From Lonicera japonica (lineage: Eukaryota; Streptophyta; Magnoliopsida; Dipsacales; Caprifoliaceae), in contig CM038469.1 of the NCBI GenBank assembly GCA_021464415.1, positions 23,641,901 to 23,705,900 of the forward strand: 64,000 nt of DNA, written 5' to 3'. This document shows positions 12,741 through 25,269 of the stretch, piece after piece. The notes under the pieces were generated by a model. That model ran no database searches. It saw only the letters and a program-made list of their open reading frames with translations, and was not told the DNA's origin. The first letter of the stretch is position 1; every line of letters starts with the position of its first letter. The position numbers and the translations under genes were made by a program.

Positions 12741-13684
12741 CCCTAGCTCGAGCTCAAGCGGCCATGAAGGAGGAGGAAGGTTGAAGATGATGAATAGTGA
12801 CTTAGATGAGGGATTGAATGATTTGGAACTCAAATCTTAGGTGTGGGATGGGGAATGTGTGGAATCTCCTCTTTTTCTCTCTGTAGAGCTCTCTAGAACC
12901 TTCTAAATGTTTGTGGATGTGTTTGGCTCGAGAATGGGGTGAAAAATGAGTGAAACTTGCTTTAAAAGTGACTGATGTCGGTGCATAGCGATTCTGGCAA
13001 ACCGGTATGCAAAATTGGGAGAGAGGTCCACGCATACCAAACCTCTTATTTTATAAAGGGAGTACCGGTATGGTAATTCTCTAGACCAGTCCACAGGTAA
13101 ATTTGACTCCAATGCACTGTTCGTAATTCGGTCATAACTTTTCGCTCGGGACACCGATTGAGGTGATATTTATGTCCATGGAAAGGAAATTCAAAGATCT
13201 ACAAATCTCAGAGGAAGTTTCCTTAAATTCTGGATGGATAATTCTCAGAAATCCTTCGAAGACTGCTCTCTGCCACAAAGCTACCGAATCATCAGATTTT
13301 AGCGATTGGCTAACTTCGCACAATATTTTGACCAATGAGGAGGGTGAATTGGCTTTCGGTCAAAACATAAAAGTTGTAGAGTGGCTCAAAACCTAGAAGT
13401 AAATACAAATGCGAACCTATTCGGATAAGAAATGAGGATGTTATAAAACTCCCAAGTTAGCCAAAATTAAAGATTAGCGAAAATTCGAAACGCACGATTT
13501 ACAAGTCATTGTCGACTTGGACCACCCGAATCATAAGATGATCACTCAAACGAGTGTAAGTACACTAATATAACTAATATAAGATGATAGAATGCTACAA
13601 GACACCATAAATCAAAATTTCACCAGTCACGGTAAAATGAGCGAACAGACGAAGGCAAGTGCGGTGGAAGAACGGGGTATTACA
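12741..13684 (-). mobile_element. 5' half of a Ty3/gypsy LTR
   Basis: The right edge reads AACGGGGTATTACA, so the LTR starts TGTAATACCCCGTT on the minus strand. The block near 13130-13400 (gcactgttcgtaattcggtcataactt, then 'aggtgatatttatgtcc') matches the LTRs at 17250-17480, 18370-18600 and, inverted, 23800-24030. It begins abruptly where the plus-facing LTR ends, so an insertion or rearrangement removed its other half. It carries ACCGGTATGC and TACCGGTA palindromic segments at 13001-13070. Confidence 0.68.
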
Positions 13685-13699
13685 CGTATGCTTTTGTCT

Positions 13700-15890
13700 T
13701 GATAAGTTTCTCTCTCCTTATTTATTCTTGGACTATCAAAATCAATCAGCATTGCTTTTTTTGCTCATTTTCTCAGTCTCGGGAGGATTACCGATGTTCT
13801 ACATTTTCATGATTGGGTGTGGATTGGCTTGATTCTTGAGAGAGGCAGGGCCTTCAGTTGCTAAACCAATTGATTTCATTGACTTTATTCTACCTTTAGA
13901 GGCAGAGTTTCTAGTTCTACTGATAGGACAATCACAGGGTCGTGGTGATGTGGGTAGAGCATCCTTAGTGCGAATGATGAATGGAGAGGCTAGTCCTTGA
14001 AAGTTGTTTGAGTCTTCTTGTTGATACCCTCAGTACATATACCCTCGGCACCCTCAATGTGTGCAAACAATGATGGTGACACTAGTATTCGAGGATTTAT
14101 TTTTGTCTTTTTGTCGAAACCCACAGTGCATATACTCTTGGCACCTTCAATGTATGCCCTTTGCACTCTCAACTTATCTATTGCAGATCCACGCTTCTCA
14201 ATTTAGACTCTTTGCCCGTGCCCTTTCAAGAATATTATTTATGGATTCAGTTTAAGCAGAGGCAATCATAAACTATAATACTCAAAATGATTCGATTGTA
14301 TTAATGAAATGAATGTGTACGTTAATAAGAAAATCCTCATCCTACCCTTAACCCTTACAATTTCTCTCCCCTTCCTTCTCAATTTCCCCTATCTCTAGGA
14401 TCGTTCAGGTAAATTGGATCAATGATGTCTACTTCTTCTTAGGGCTTCTCTCATCCAATATTTAGCGCATCTAGAAAGAGTAATCTTCCCGGCATCGATC
14501 AAGTCTTGGATGACATTATTCAAGGTGAAACAATTATCAGTGTTATGTCCATAGTCTTGGTGATAAGTGCAGCATTCATTGGCATTCCAATGTGGGGAAC
14601 TGGATTGGGGAGTGCCCGTGGAGTTAGCAACTATAAAATACCCTTAGCTTGTAGTGTGCCTAAAGTCTGACTTAGTGAAGTTGGTAGGCGTGAAAAGGGA
14701 CGGTCCTTCTTTCTACTGCTCCACTTTTGCGGCCCTTGTTCTTGCGGATAATAGAAGCTGGTTTGTTGATGAAAACTCAAGCTTTCGTAAGACCACACTT
14801 GGTTGATGGTCGAGGTGATCTTCTCGTATTAGGAAGAGAAGAGGCTTTTTTAGCTTCAGTAGCTTGGGCAAGTTCTTCCTCGGTCTCATTAGCAACATGC
14901 ATCAAGGCCTTATATTGGTCGAAGTATTAGTGACCCATGCTGCTTCGAATCTCGGGCTTGAAGTTCTTGACAATTATCCCCAATTGCTCTTCCTCGGGAA
15001 TTCTGTCGACCAATTGAAATGCTAACTCCCTCCAGCGAGTGATGAAGTCACTAACATTATTGTTTTTTCTCTATTTTGTTATTTTGAGATTCTTACAGGT
15101 GACTTTAAGTTCTTCATTAGAGTTAATGCTTCGTGAACTTCTTCATTATACTTTTTCAGTCGGCTACCCAACACTTCTCTAAACTCAGAAACCAACTGTG
15201 GGCTGGTCTAGTGAGAGTCTGGTGGAAACCTTAGGACAAGTGATCATCTTTTAATCCGTGCAATTGCATGGTTTAGATGTAGGCTCTAAGGTGCATGTGT
15301 GGTGGAGTGTTCCCAGAGAACTTCTCGATGTGAGGGAGTGTGAAACCAATCGGCAAATAGGCATCTGGGTATAAATTAATAAAAGGTTTTGGAGATCAGC
15401 AATGTCATCGGCCTTTTCGGCCACCCCACTAGTTTAGGGCTTTCGTTTGATCATTAAGTGTGGTAATGGCCTAATTCTCTTTGGCTTGATTGATTACGGT
15501 CTCGGAGTATTGGCCTGGTTCCGATCGCCATCGGGGATGGCTTGTGGATTACGATTTTGAAGGGGTTGGTTATGTTCTGGGTTTAGCCTGATGGCTTTGG
15601 GATTTTGCACCGGTGGTACATCAATGTTGGTAGGGGCAACAGGAGGTGGGGGGTTGATGCTAGCGTGAACTGGGGAAATGTGTTGGAGAATATTAGGTTA
15701 AACTATTGGGCCTCGGGCTTGGTGACCTTCGAGTGGGTTTGGATTTAGATTGGGTTGGTTTGGTTTAACATATGTTCTGGCAATGATTAGGGCTTCAAAA
15801 AAATCTTGTTGGGCGGTCGCTTAGTGATTCTTCATGATGGCCACTAATTGGGTCAGATCATAGATTATGTGGTAAAGATGTTCAATGGTT
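13700..15890 (-). pseudogene. Tat-lineage Ty3/gypsy gag relic
   Basis: No long ORF survives, but minus-strand frames carry clear Gag signatures. Around 15610-15540 there is an Asn/Pro/Gln-rich N-terminal part (KAIRLNPEHNQPLQNRNPQ). Around 15080-14930 there is gag-domain sequence corresponding to a 'rewrelafqlvdripeeeq' type segment. Near 14600-14540 there is the CX2HX4HX4C finger CTYHQDYGHNTDNC followed by FTLNNVIQDLIDAGKI. The CHHC finger is the form seen in Tat/Ogre-lineage Gags, and two other elements in this window have it. Downstream, at 14172-13990, the frame holds a duplicated peptide (YIEGAKSICTVGFDKKT and HIEGAEGICTEGINKKT). No LTR or primer site could be assigned, and the outer limits are approximate. 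Confidence 0.72.
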
Positions 15891-17834
15891 AAGGTACCAC
15901 CCTCATCTCATGAAACCTGAGCCATAAATCTCTTATCTCTCACAACTATCCAAGCATCGCCAGGTTCGTATTTCGTGGCCTTTCATCCACGCAGCAACAG
16001 GGCCTCCTGTTAGTTTCTGTGCACGATTTCTGGTCTTTCACCCATGGGCGCTCTGTCCAACTTAAGATCTCAATATTTAGAGACCAACCCCAGGACCATC
16101 ATGCACTAGCACCACCGTATAATCTCAATAACTCGTGAATCCGCTCAGTTATCAAGCAATTGTGCCATATTTATACCTTTCTAAATCAATACACACCATA
16201 TGATGCTAACAGAAGAAATCTCGTACCATCCATTCTATATTGTTTAATAATTCGTAAACAAGTGTTTGATGATATAAAGACCACCACTTGAACCCATACA
16301 AGTAGGTATTTAGTTTTGTAGGATAATTCATTAACAACAAAATGAGTTCCAAGTGGGTTTTGTGCTAATCAAGTAAATAACTTCCATTCTTTGTTGAAAT
16401 GTGTCTTTTGTTCCATATATAGACTATTTGAATCATTAATTTCGATATCAACGCAAAGTTTTAACATAAATCCCAAACCCATATATACAAGCTATGTTTA
16501 TATGGTAGAATCCTAGTCAAGCGATAACAAGTTATAAAAATAGAGTTTAATAGTTGAAACATGTATTTTAATATATCAATGTACACATATTAAGGATATT
16601 CAAACCATTGGAAGAAGTATTAACTTCATATCAAAAGTTACCTTTTATGGAATTTGGGGTTCAAGTGGGTTTGCGTAAAACAAGCGATTCATCGCAAAAA
16701 GCTCGTTGAACAAAGTCATTTGAACAATAAATAGGCCACTTGATTCATCAATTTCAACATTTCTTCTTACTTTCATCATATACCCAAAACATGTGTATAT
16801 ATATATGTATATAACATAGGGTTCTTATACCAATAATTTATAAAATGGAAATTGAGCAATAATAGATTATAAAATAGGTTTTGGTAATAGATTCCCACCT
16901 CAATGAAACTAGATGATTGAGCTTGGAAGTTCGAATCGAGCCTAAAGTCATCCAATTCCCAAAATTCCCAATTTGGACCTTGAAGCTCCAACAATGGAGA
17001 GTGAAGATGATGATGATGAAGCTTTGGTTTGAGGATGAAAGATGGAGTGAAACACCCTCAAAGGATCCGTCAATTTGTGCTCTCAACCCTCTCTCTCCTC
17101 AGGTGTATTGAGTTGAAAGTGTGTGTTTGTGGTGTGTTTAAAAGGTAAGAAATGGCTTAAATTTTGGGACTGGAGAAGCTGGATCGATCCAGGTATAGCT
17201 CATACCTAGATTGATCTAGGATTTTTCTGGTCACTTTGGATCTAGAGCACTATTCATAATTCTATCATAACTTTTTACTCGGAACTCCGATTTGGATAGT
17301 CATTTATGTCCACGAAAAGATAATTCAAAGATCTACAACTTAATAGGAGAAAGCATTCCCAAATTATTGACGTATTAATCCTAGAAATTGGTAGAAGACA
17401 ACAGTCTGCCATCGAGTTACAATACGATCAGATTTTGTTAATCGGCTTACTTCGCATGCTGTGTTGACCAATGAGGAGAATGAAATAGATTTCGGTCAAA
17501 ACACGAAAATTATAAAGAAGAATGAAATGAAGACGTGGCCAAAAACAGGGAGTCATTTGGACATTGGATGTAGAAGTTATGGCCTCTCAAAGTTGGGCCA
17601 AAAGTTAGCTTTTCCGAAAAGTTCAAAACGCGTGATTAACTTCTCGTTTTTTATTCGGGCCACCCGAGTAACGAAACAATTGATCCTACAAACTTAATAT
17701 ACCTAATATAATATTCTAGAAATTTCGGGTAAATATGAGGGGTTCGGAACCCAATGTTCACTTCTTAACAAAGATTTAACCTTAACCAGGCTTAAGAGAA
17801 AGATTCACTCGAATATAGGGTACGGGGTATTACA
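15891..17834 (-). mobile_element. Ty3/gypsy LTR, truncated on its 3' side
   Basis: The right edge is ACGGGGTATTACA. Matching blocks with the complete LTR at 19047-21062 include 'atttcgtggcctttcatccac' near 15968 and 'gattcccacctcaatgaa' near 16890. Three successive inverted repeats lie at 17179-17220: CTGGATCGATCCAG, then AGGTATagctcATACCT, then CCTAGATtgATCTAGG. The expected left (3') end is missing because the block meets the Tat gag relic near 15890. Confidence 0.68.
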
Positions 17835-18952
17835 TAAACTATATTTAAACCCTTAGAAGCATCAATTTCAACATTTAAGCAAAGTACCAACATATATTCA
17901 AAATTCCCTTTTTGAAAAGCTAGGTTTTTGTGTAAGTAAGCAACAAAATAATAATCAAGCAATGATACATTACAAAATAGGTTTTAGTTCTAGATTCCAA
18001 CCTTTATAAAGCTTGATCGTTGGGTTTGGAAGGTTGAATCATGCCGAAAGTCGCTAAGTCGTGAAATCCCAAACTTGAGCTTAGAGCCCTAGCCATGGAG
18101 GAAAGGAGGTTGGAGGAGATGACCAATAGTGGTGTGTTAAAGATGATTTGGTGTTAATTTCGTGTGGTGATGATGTGCAAGTGAAGAACTCTCCAAATCC
18201 CTCTCATATAAGCTCTCTTTCTCTGTCTAGAAGGTTATATGGGTGTGTGGGTCAAAATATGGGTAAAAAGGGCGTAAAGGTCTGTTTAAAACACTCAAAA
18301 TGACCCAGATTCCTTGCCAGACCGGTGTGCTAAACTCACTAGATCAATCCGCGCTATAGCATTTTTGAATCTGGAGCACTGTTCGTACTTTGGCATAACT
18401 TCTTGCTCGGTACTCCAATTTGGGTGATCTTTATGTCCAAGGAAAGCTAATTCAAAGTTCTACAACTTCCTAGGAGGAGGTATTCTCAAATTCCAGATAG
18501 ATAATTTCCAAAAATTCATTGAAGACGGCGCTCTGCCAAAGCGCTACCGAATGAACAGATTTTAGCGACTCGCTTACTTCGCACACCGTTTTGACCAACA
18601 AAAAAAATGAATTAGATTTTGGTCTAAACATGAAAGTTATAGGTTGTATCAAAGCTTAAACAGATGCGCAAATAGGAACCTAATTGGGCAAGGAACGGAA
18701 AAGTTATGATACCTCAAAGTTGGCTAAAATCGATAAATAGCATAAAACCAAAACACACGATTCACAAGCCTATATCAATTCGGACCATCCGAATTACAAA
18801 ACGACCATTTAGACAAATGTAAGTATAGCATTACAACTAGAATGAAGTGCTAGAACAATAAGATTCTCCATAAATCAAGAATTCACCACCCGAGATGAAA
18901 TTGACGAACGAAATAAGGTAATTGTGGTAAAGCGAATGAACGGGGTATTACA
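17835..18952 (-). mobile_element. 5' half of a second Ty3/gypsy LTR
   Basis: The right edge is AACGGGGTATTACA at 18939-18952. The body repeats the order seen in the copy at 15891-17834, with the 'catcaatttcaacattt' block at 17863, the gene-like purine block near 18090 and the 'gcactgttcgtactttggcataactt' block near 18377. The left side begins mid-LTR at the edge of the neighbouring LTR, so the neighbour was probably inserted into it or joined by recombination. To the right lies copia pol sequence. Confidence 0.65.
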
Positions 18953-19046
18953 CAGGGGTTCGAGGAAAGCAGACAACTTGAAAATAAAGAAATTGATCTA
19001 CATTTGAGCACCTACAAATGTGGCAACAGTTGCAGTAGAAGATATT
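18953..19046 (+). pseudogene. Ty1/copia pol, fragment 1 of 4
   Basis: The short frame QGFEESRQLENKEIDLHL, then after a frame change ATVAVEDIY, corresponds to the region before the GAG-pre-integrase domain of plant copia polyproteins. It continues directly into the piece at 21063 when the intervening LTR and one ATATT copy are ignored. It is assigned mainly because it is continuous with better-defined pieces downstream. Confidence 0.6.
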
Positions 19047-21062
19047 TGTTATGCCCCAAATCCCGTTAAAAGGATCCATCCTCCGGGACCCAGTTAATCA
19101 CAGGTGTTGTACGCTGACGGAGTGTGAACAAGGTAATAATCTGTTAAATTATAGCAAAGATTCAAAATTTAATTAACAAGACTAGGATTAATACTACGTC
19201 CATCACATACGAACCATATCCAACACAAGGAAATAATCATATCAACAAGCCTCTAATGAGGTCCCAAAATACAAGTCTACAATTTACTTAAAATAAATAC
19301 ATACATTAGTTCTAGAGAGAATATATTACATAACATATCTTCTGAGCAAAAAAAATTCTAAGAACGTTGGTCCTTCTACGTGAGGGTAACTAGCTAAGGT
19401 AGAGAGGCAATCTAAGAAGTGGCATATTTCCTCTTCCCTTTCCCTGAGAAACCTGCAAATGTACCTATATATAAAAATAATATGAGTGAGTCAAACAAAC
19501 TTGATGGAAACTATATAATAGATCTAAAGTGAAAATAGTAATGAGAAATCCTTTGTATAAGTTTAAGAGATAATTCAAATGATTGTAAGTCGTTAAAGGG
19601 AAAAAAATAGATATAGTACGTAAACTACTTCTTTTAATGTAAGGTATTACCCTTGTCGAACGAAACCTCTTGGTATAGGCGATAAGCATCGCATATATTA
19701 AATTTGGAGCCATAATCTCGGTAATCCTCGCATCTATCTAAGTGTAGATTAGAACTTCATTTCGTGGCCTTTCACCCACTCAGCAGTAGGACCTCTCATT
19801 TGTTTATGTGAATGGTTTCGGGTCATTCACCCAGAGGCACTCTGTCCTAACTTATAGCCCCGTCCAAGGAATCCAAACCTGGGACCATACATGGACTAGC
19901 GCTAACAATAATCTCAACTGGCTCCCTTCCTAGAAACATTGGAACTATATATACATGTATCCCATATATGCACATAATATCAATAAGGTAGTCAACAAGA
20001 GAATTCTTGTATAAATTTGCTCACCGAGTACAATAATTCGCTAATTAAGTGTTTCCTAAAGAAATTCTTCCATTTAAACCATTAAAAGAAAGTACTAACT
20101 TCATATCAAGGGTTATGTCTCATAAAATTAGGGTCTAAGTGGGTTTTGTGTAAAACGAGCAATTAATCACAAATTTCTCGTTGAATCATGTTATTCAAGC
20201 ATTATTGAGGCTAATAAAATCACCAATTTCAACATTACAACTTAGCTCCAACATTTACTAAAAATCTATGTAAATGACCTAGGGTTTTGTATAAACATGA
20301 TGTATATTGGTTGATATACTAGATTCCCATCTCTAAGGTTGGATCGAGCTTCACTCCAAGATTCTGAAACCCTAGGTGCTTCCCCTTGCTTTATTAGTGG
20401 TGAGTGAGGTTGAAGATGAAAATGAAGAAGGAAACCCTTGGATTAAAGCTTGATTTAAAGGATTATAAACTTCACAAGCTTCAAAATCCCTCCTTAACTT
20501 AGCTCTCAAGCCCCTCTATCTCCCCTTGGTGTTCTTGGTTCGAAATGGGGATGAACGTATGTTTAAAATAGAGAAAAACAGGTCAAATATGGTCAAAATT
20601 GACTTCCAAATCTAACATGATCGATCATGGTGAACTAGAATTTAGTGTTCTGCTAGCTCCATGATCGATCTTAGCTTTACCATGATCGATCGATGGCCTT
20701 GGTCCAACAACTCCTACTATTTTTCCCTCGATTTTAACCTCAAAGATGTCATTATCTTAGCTCGAGTTCAACACGGAACTTATAGAGGGGTTTAAGAGGA
20801 ATCTACAACAGCTAACAAGGACACATTTGGATAAGTAACGAAGAAGTTACGGCTTTCCAAAGTTAGCTATCATTTTTAATTTAGACTACCCGAATGACGA
20901 AACGATTGCTCATACGAACCTAATTAGACTATTACAACATGTTCAAGTTTTGAAACTACTAAAGGGCAACCTGAATCATAATACAATTAGCCGAAACAGT
21001 GCTATACAATTAAACAGAATAAAGTGATAGCTTAAATGTGAAATTTTGCTAGGGGTATTACA
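19047..21062 (-). mobile_element. Solo Ty3/gypsy LTR with perfect ATATT target duplication
   Basis: On the plus strand it reads TGTTATGCCCCAAATCCCG ... AGGGGTATTACA. It is 2,016 bp long and flanked by ATATT at 19042-19046 and at 21063-21067. TG/CA ends, a 5-bp exact duplication and no internal region identify a solo LTR. The flanking copia reading frame resumes across it. It serves as the local reference copy. A cluster of CATGATCGATC palindromes lies at 20616-20696, including a perfect 14-bp palindrome at 20616-20629. Confidence 0.93.
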
Positions 21063-21147
21063 ATATTTATCTTTGGTTTAATCAGGATAGGATATTAGTG
21101 ATTAAGGAATGCCTATATGTATCTTCCATTATAAGGAATTTGATTTT
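21063..21147 (+). pseudogene. Ty1/copia pol, fragment 2 of 4
   Basis: The frame reads YLWFNQDRILVIKECLYV then SSIIRNLIFI. This matches the plant copia segment in which a 'nclyvp...rknLiSv' motif precedes the GAG-pre-integrase domain. The piece is bounded by two gypsy LTRs. The frame resumes at 23142 with YRLVEDNYFVHF. Confidence 0.75.
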
Positions 21148-23141
21148 TATAACAACCTACCTAATTAAGTAGGTGTTAACGGATGCTGTATTAGATTAAT
21201 AGCATGTAAACAAATTATTTAACTGCAAATTTGTACAAGACAGAGAAATATGATAAAAATTCAGCATGAAGTATGAGTATCTCAAGGAAATACCATCCTG
21301 AAAACAAACCAAACATCACATTCCAACAAAGGTAGAATTCAATACAATCCAGGTTCGATGGACAAACTAGTATATCCATAGAAAGTTTTAAGTAATCAAG
21401 CTTAGTTAAAAATTACAAGTTCCACAATGATAAGATAAACAACAACTAATCCCATAGGGGCATCAAAGGCGACTCTAAGATGAACTCGGACCTGATCCAT
21501 AACCTCTACCCGTAGCACGAGGTACACCTATAAGATAAATGAGGGAATAAGCCAAAAATGGCCCAGTGGGAACTATAGGGAAAGAGAAAATGCAATACTT
21601 GAATGAACCACAATATAAGAAATCACAAATGATAGTGGTTAGCAAAAGTTTCCTAATTTATATCAATTAATAGAAAAATCCATTTTTAATTTTACAGCAA
21701 TAAATCAATTTATTATTAATACGAATCTCACACAAGAACAGTATAAACGTCCATCCACCTCCTCCTCTTCCTCGACCTAATACTGGTACTAGACGGAATA
21801 TATTCCCCACAAACACGCCCCATCTTTCCATGGGTCTGTGCAATAACATAATACAAGCATTATATACCGTTAACTACCCAGTTCTCTCAACTTCAAAATC
21901 TCAAGGCAATTGGTTAATTTGTCCAAAATGTTATCCAAATGTTGTCTCATATATCAATGAATTTAACCAGTCTATATTAACACAACATTCAACTCAAGTA
22001 TTCCATTAACTAATTACTAAATAGGATTTTGTTAAGCGTATATCATGAATCACAACACTATACGGTTATAAGCATGATTTTATACAATTTTCATAAACCA
22101 AAAATTGAGGAGAAATCACTAGACATATTAGAATCATCATCAAGTATTGAGCATACGTCTAATACCAAGTTAAAATGTAAATTTAGAGCATTTTATATCT
22201 AGGAAGTTCATGAATTTAAGTAAAAATATCAAGTATGAGACATGTATTTGATGTTTCTAGCCATTTCGATTCCAAATTCTCAAGTGAGTAGTTATATGTA
22301 GACATGCAGGACAATTAGCCTCCATTTTCATCAAATAGAACCCATGTACCATCAATAACAAAGCTCAGAGTGTCTAATCCATGGCTATACAACATGCATG
22401 CAAAAGAAACTATGAATTTGTTATCAAAAATCTAGTAATTTCAACTCAATCAACTCATAATTTTGAAAATCAAAGAGGAGAGGAGTTCCCACCTGGAAAG
22501 CTAGAAGAATAGGGTTTAATGGCCTGGGTTGAGTTTAAGTGATCTCCCAAATCACACATGCAAGCCCGAAGTAGCGCAAAGAAGGCAAAGAAGATGAAAA
22601 ATCTAAACTTTCGGTTGAAAAGCTTGAATTTGAGCTATGAATCTTCAAGTTCTCACCATTATCCACCCTCTTTGTCTCTAGAATTGTTCTAATATCACTC
22701 ACCCTCGAAAATGAGCTGAAATGGAGGAGAAAAAGGGTATAAAACGGGTTAAAGTTGGTCAAATTATTAAAAACGAGGTTATAGTTTTTCGTATGTCGGA
22801 CCTATATGAGGAATTTGAAGACCGATCCGGCGTCAAAGTTCCTACAGATTTTTTTGACTAGCGGACCAGTATGCCAAAATGGCCATACTGGATCGGCACA
22901 AAAATTTCCAAGGCTTTTGTACTGGTGGACCAGTATGCCAAAATGGCCATACCAGTTCGGCGCCAAACTGGACTAAGAGATTAAAATCAACCCAAATCAG
23001 TCCAAACTTGCTAAATTCGAATCCGATTATGATGAAACTTCACGGAAGAGATATAATGGAATAAGTTAACCTAGTGATAAACGTGGAACTAATTACAAAG
23101 TTAAACTTGATAATAAATAATTAAAAACACAGGGTGTTACA
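21148..23141 (-). mobile_element. Solo Ty3/gypsy LTR, diverged subtype
   Basis: The right edge CAGGGTGTTACA gives a minus-strand start of TGTAACACCCTG. The left edge TATAACAACC would be a mutated TG end. Flanks ATTTT and ATTTC (21143-21147, 23142-23146) are a 4-of-5 target duplication, and the copia frame resumes across it. Shared blocks are 'gccaaaaatggcccagtgggaac' near 21551 and 'gagttcccacctggaaagc' near 22485. Two inverted repeats built on CCAGTATG...CATACTGG or CATACCAG lie at 22866-22891 and 22930-22956. Confidence 0.75.
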
Positions 23142-23456
23142 ATTTCTATTTATAGATTGGTTGAGGACAACTATTTTGTTCATTTTTGTGATAAATAAGT
23201 TATCGTTAGAAAAAATAAACAGTTTGTTTGTTCTGGTATATTAATGATTGATCTTTACATTATTAATCCTGAGTTGTTAGTACTACAATTGAGTGAATTG
23301 AATAGCATTAATAATTTACCAATTAAGAGAAAGGAACCTTCAAAATGAACCAAACATTTTTTTTGGCACCTACGCCTTAGTCATATTAATCTAAAAAGAA
23401 TTCAGAAATTGGTCGAAAATGGAACCATTAGGTTCATTGGAAGTGGACGTACTTTC
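23142..23456 (+). pseudogene. Ty1/copia pol, fragment 3 of 4 (GAG-pre-integrase)
   Basis: The frame shows RLVEDNYFVHFCDK, a stop, then KNKQFVCSGILMIDLYIINP, and after further breaks HLRLSHINLKRIQKLVENG. The last motif is the GAG-pre-integrase signature (lwHlRLGHin..ri..l). It ends inside the segment that continues as CETCLEGKM after the LTR at 23457-28196. Stops and a frame change make it non-functional. Confidence 0.85.
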
Positions 23457-25269
23457 TGTAACACCTCGTTCATCCGTTTCGTCGTAATCACCTCTGTTTG
23501 TTCGCCCATTTTACTTTAAGTGGTGAAATGACAATTTATGGAGATTCATAGTGTCCTAGTGCTTCGTACTAGTCATATTAGTATTCTTACACTTGTATGA
23601 GTGATCGTTTCATGATTTGGGTGGTCCGAATTGAATTCAGCCTGCAAATCGTACGTTTCGGTCTTACACGATTCCTTGATTTTACCCAACTTTGGAGCTC
23701 CGTAACTTTCTCGTTTCTTATCCTATTTAGTCGCCCCATTTGCTCCTATGTCTAGGTTTCATACCATTCTACAACTTTTATATTTTTACTGAAAACCAAT
23801 TCGCATTCCTCGTTGGTCAAAACAAGGTCTGAAGTAGGCCCATCATTAAATTATGTTCGTTCAGTAGCGCTTCGGCAAAGCGCTGTTTGCGGTGAATTTT
23901 TGGGAAATTATCCATCCAAAATTTGAGAAAACTTTCTCCTAGGAAGTTGTAGATCTTTGAATTAGCTTTTCATGGACATAAAGATTACCTCAATCGGAGT
24001 TTCGAGTAAGAAGTTATGGCAGAATTACAAACAGTGCTCTAGATCTAAAATGCCTGTGCTGGCAGTGGTCCCCATGATCGATCATGGTACACTAGAAAGT
24101 CGGTTTTGACCATTTATACACCATTTTAAGCCTCTTCCTTCCCCATTTTCGAGCCATAACTCTAGATAACCTTAGAGAGAGGGGAGAACTCGTGGGAGAG
24201 AGTTCTTTGAGAGATTTATACTCATCTTTAATCACCCACCAAATATTTAAGCTTCAATCACACAAACCCACCCAAAGCACTATTCATCATCCCCAATCTT
24301 GGTTCCTTCCATTTGAGCTTGAGCATGGAGCTAAGGTTTCGCGATTGGACTTCCACACTTCATCAACTACGCGATTCAACTTTTCTAAGGTGGGAACACT
24401 ATATTAAAACTCTTTTTCATACTATTATTACATGTTGCATTAGAGAGATTTCAAACACAAATTAGGGATTTCTACAAAAAAAAAACCTAAGTTGTTTGCA
24501 TCATGTGGGGTTTGGGCTCAATCACTCTTCAATTAGTGATGGGTAGTGATAGAAAATCACTCATATTGCATGATTTGAGTATTAAACGCATGTTTTCACT
24601 TCTACATCACAAGATTCACGAAGAACCCATGAGTTTTGCGTTTGGTGCTTGTAGGATGATTGGTTGTGGATTATTAATGCTAAAGATACATAGATACACT
24701 ATTAAACACGATTGTAGAGCATTATGTAGGATATCTACACTACAAACTTACTAGGGTGGTATAATACACAACAACCCTTGGGTTTAGTGCCATGTAGAAA
24801 ACATGGTAGACACTCGTAATGATAATACAAGCCCTATACACCCTAGAAACGTTATTACCTTAGTTTAATGGGTTGAAGATACTCTTGGCTTGGTTCATGA
24901 GGTTGAGCTTGTCATGAATATCCCGATTGAACTAGAAACACAAGAATAAGTGCTTAGAGTATTAGAATGATGTAAGAACTTTACTAAAACGCTTACGACT
25001 GTAGTTTGATACATATGACACATAATGAGACATAGGAAATCATTAATGAGCCGGATAGCTATAATACATAAATAATGACTAAACGGTAAAGCTATATATT
25101 AGAAGCGTAACGACGACACTTATAGCGATGATGTACAAAAATCATAATGTTAACAAACGAGTAATAGGCGATTCTATATTGAATTTATATACGTGATAGC
25201 CATATGTGTGATGATGATGATGTGATTGATAATATTCATTGTGCGAAATGGATGGATGATATATTATGT

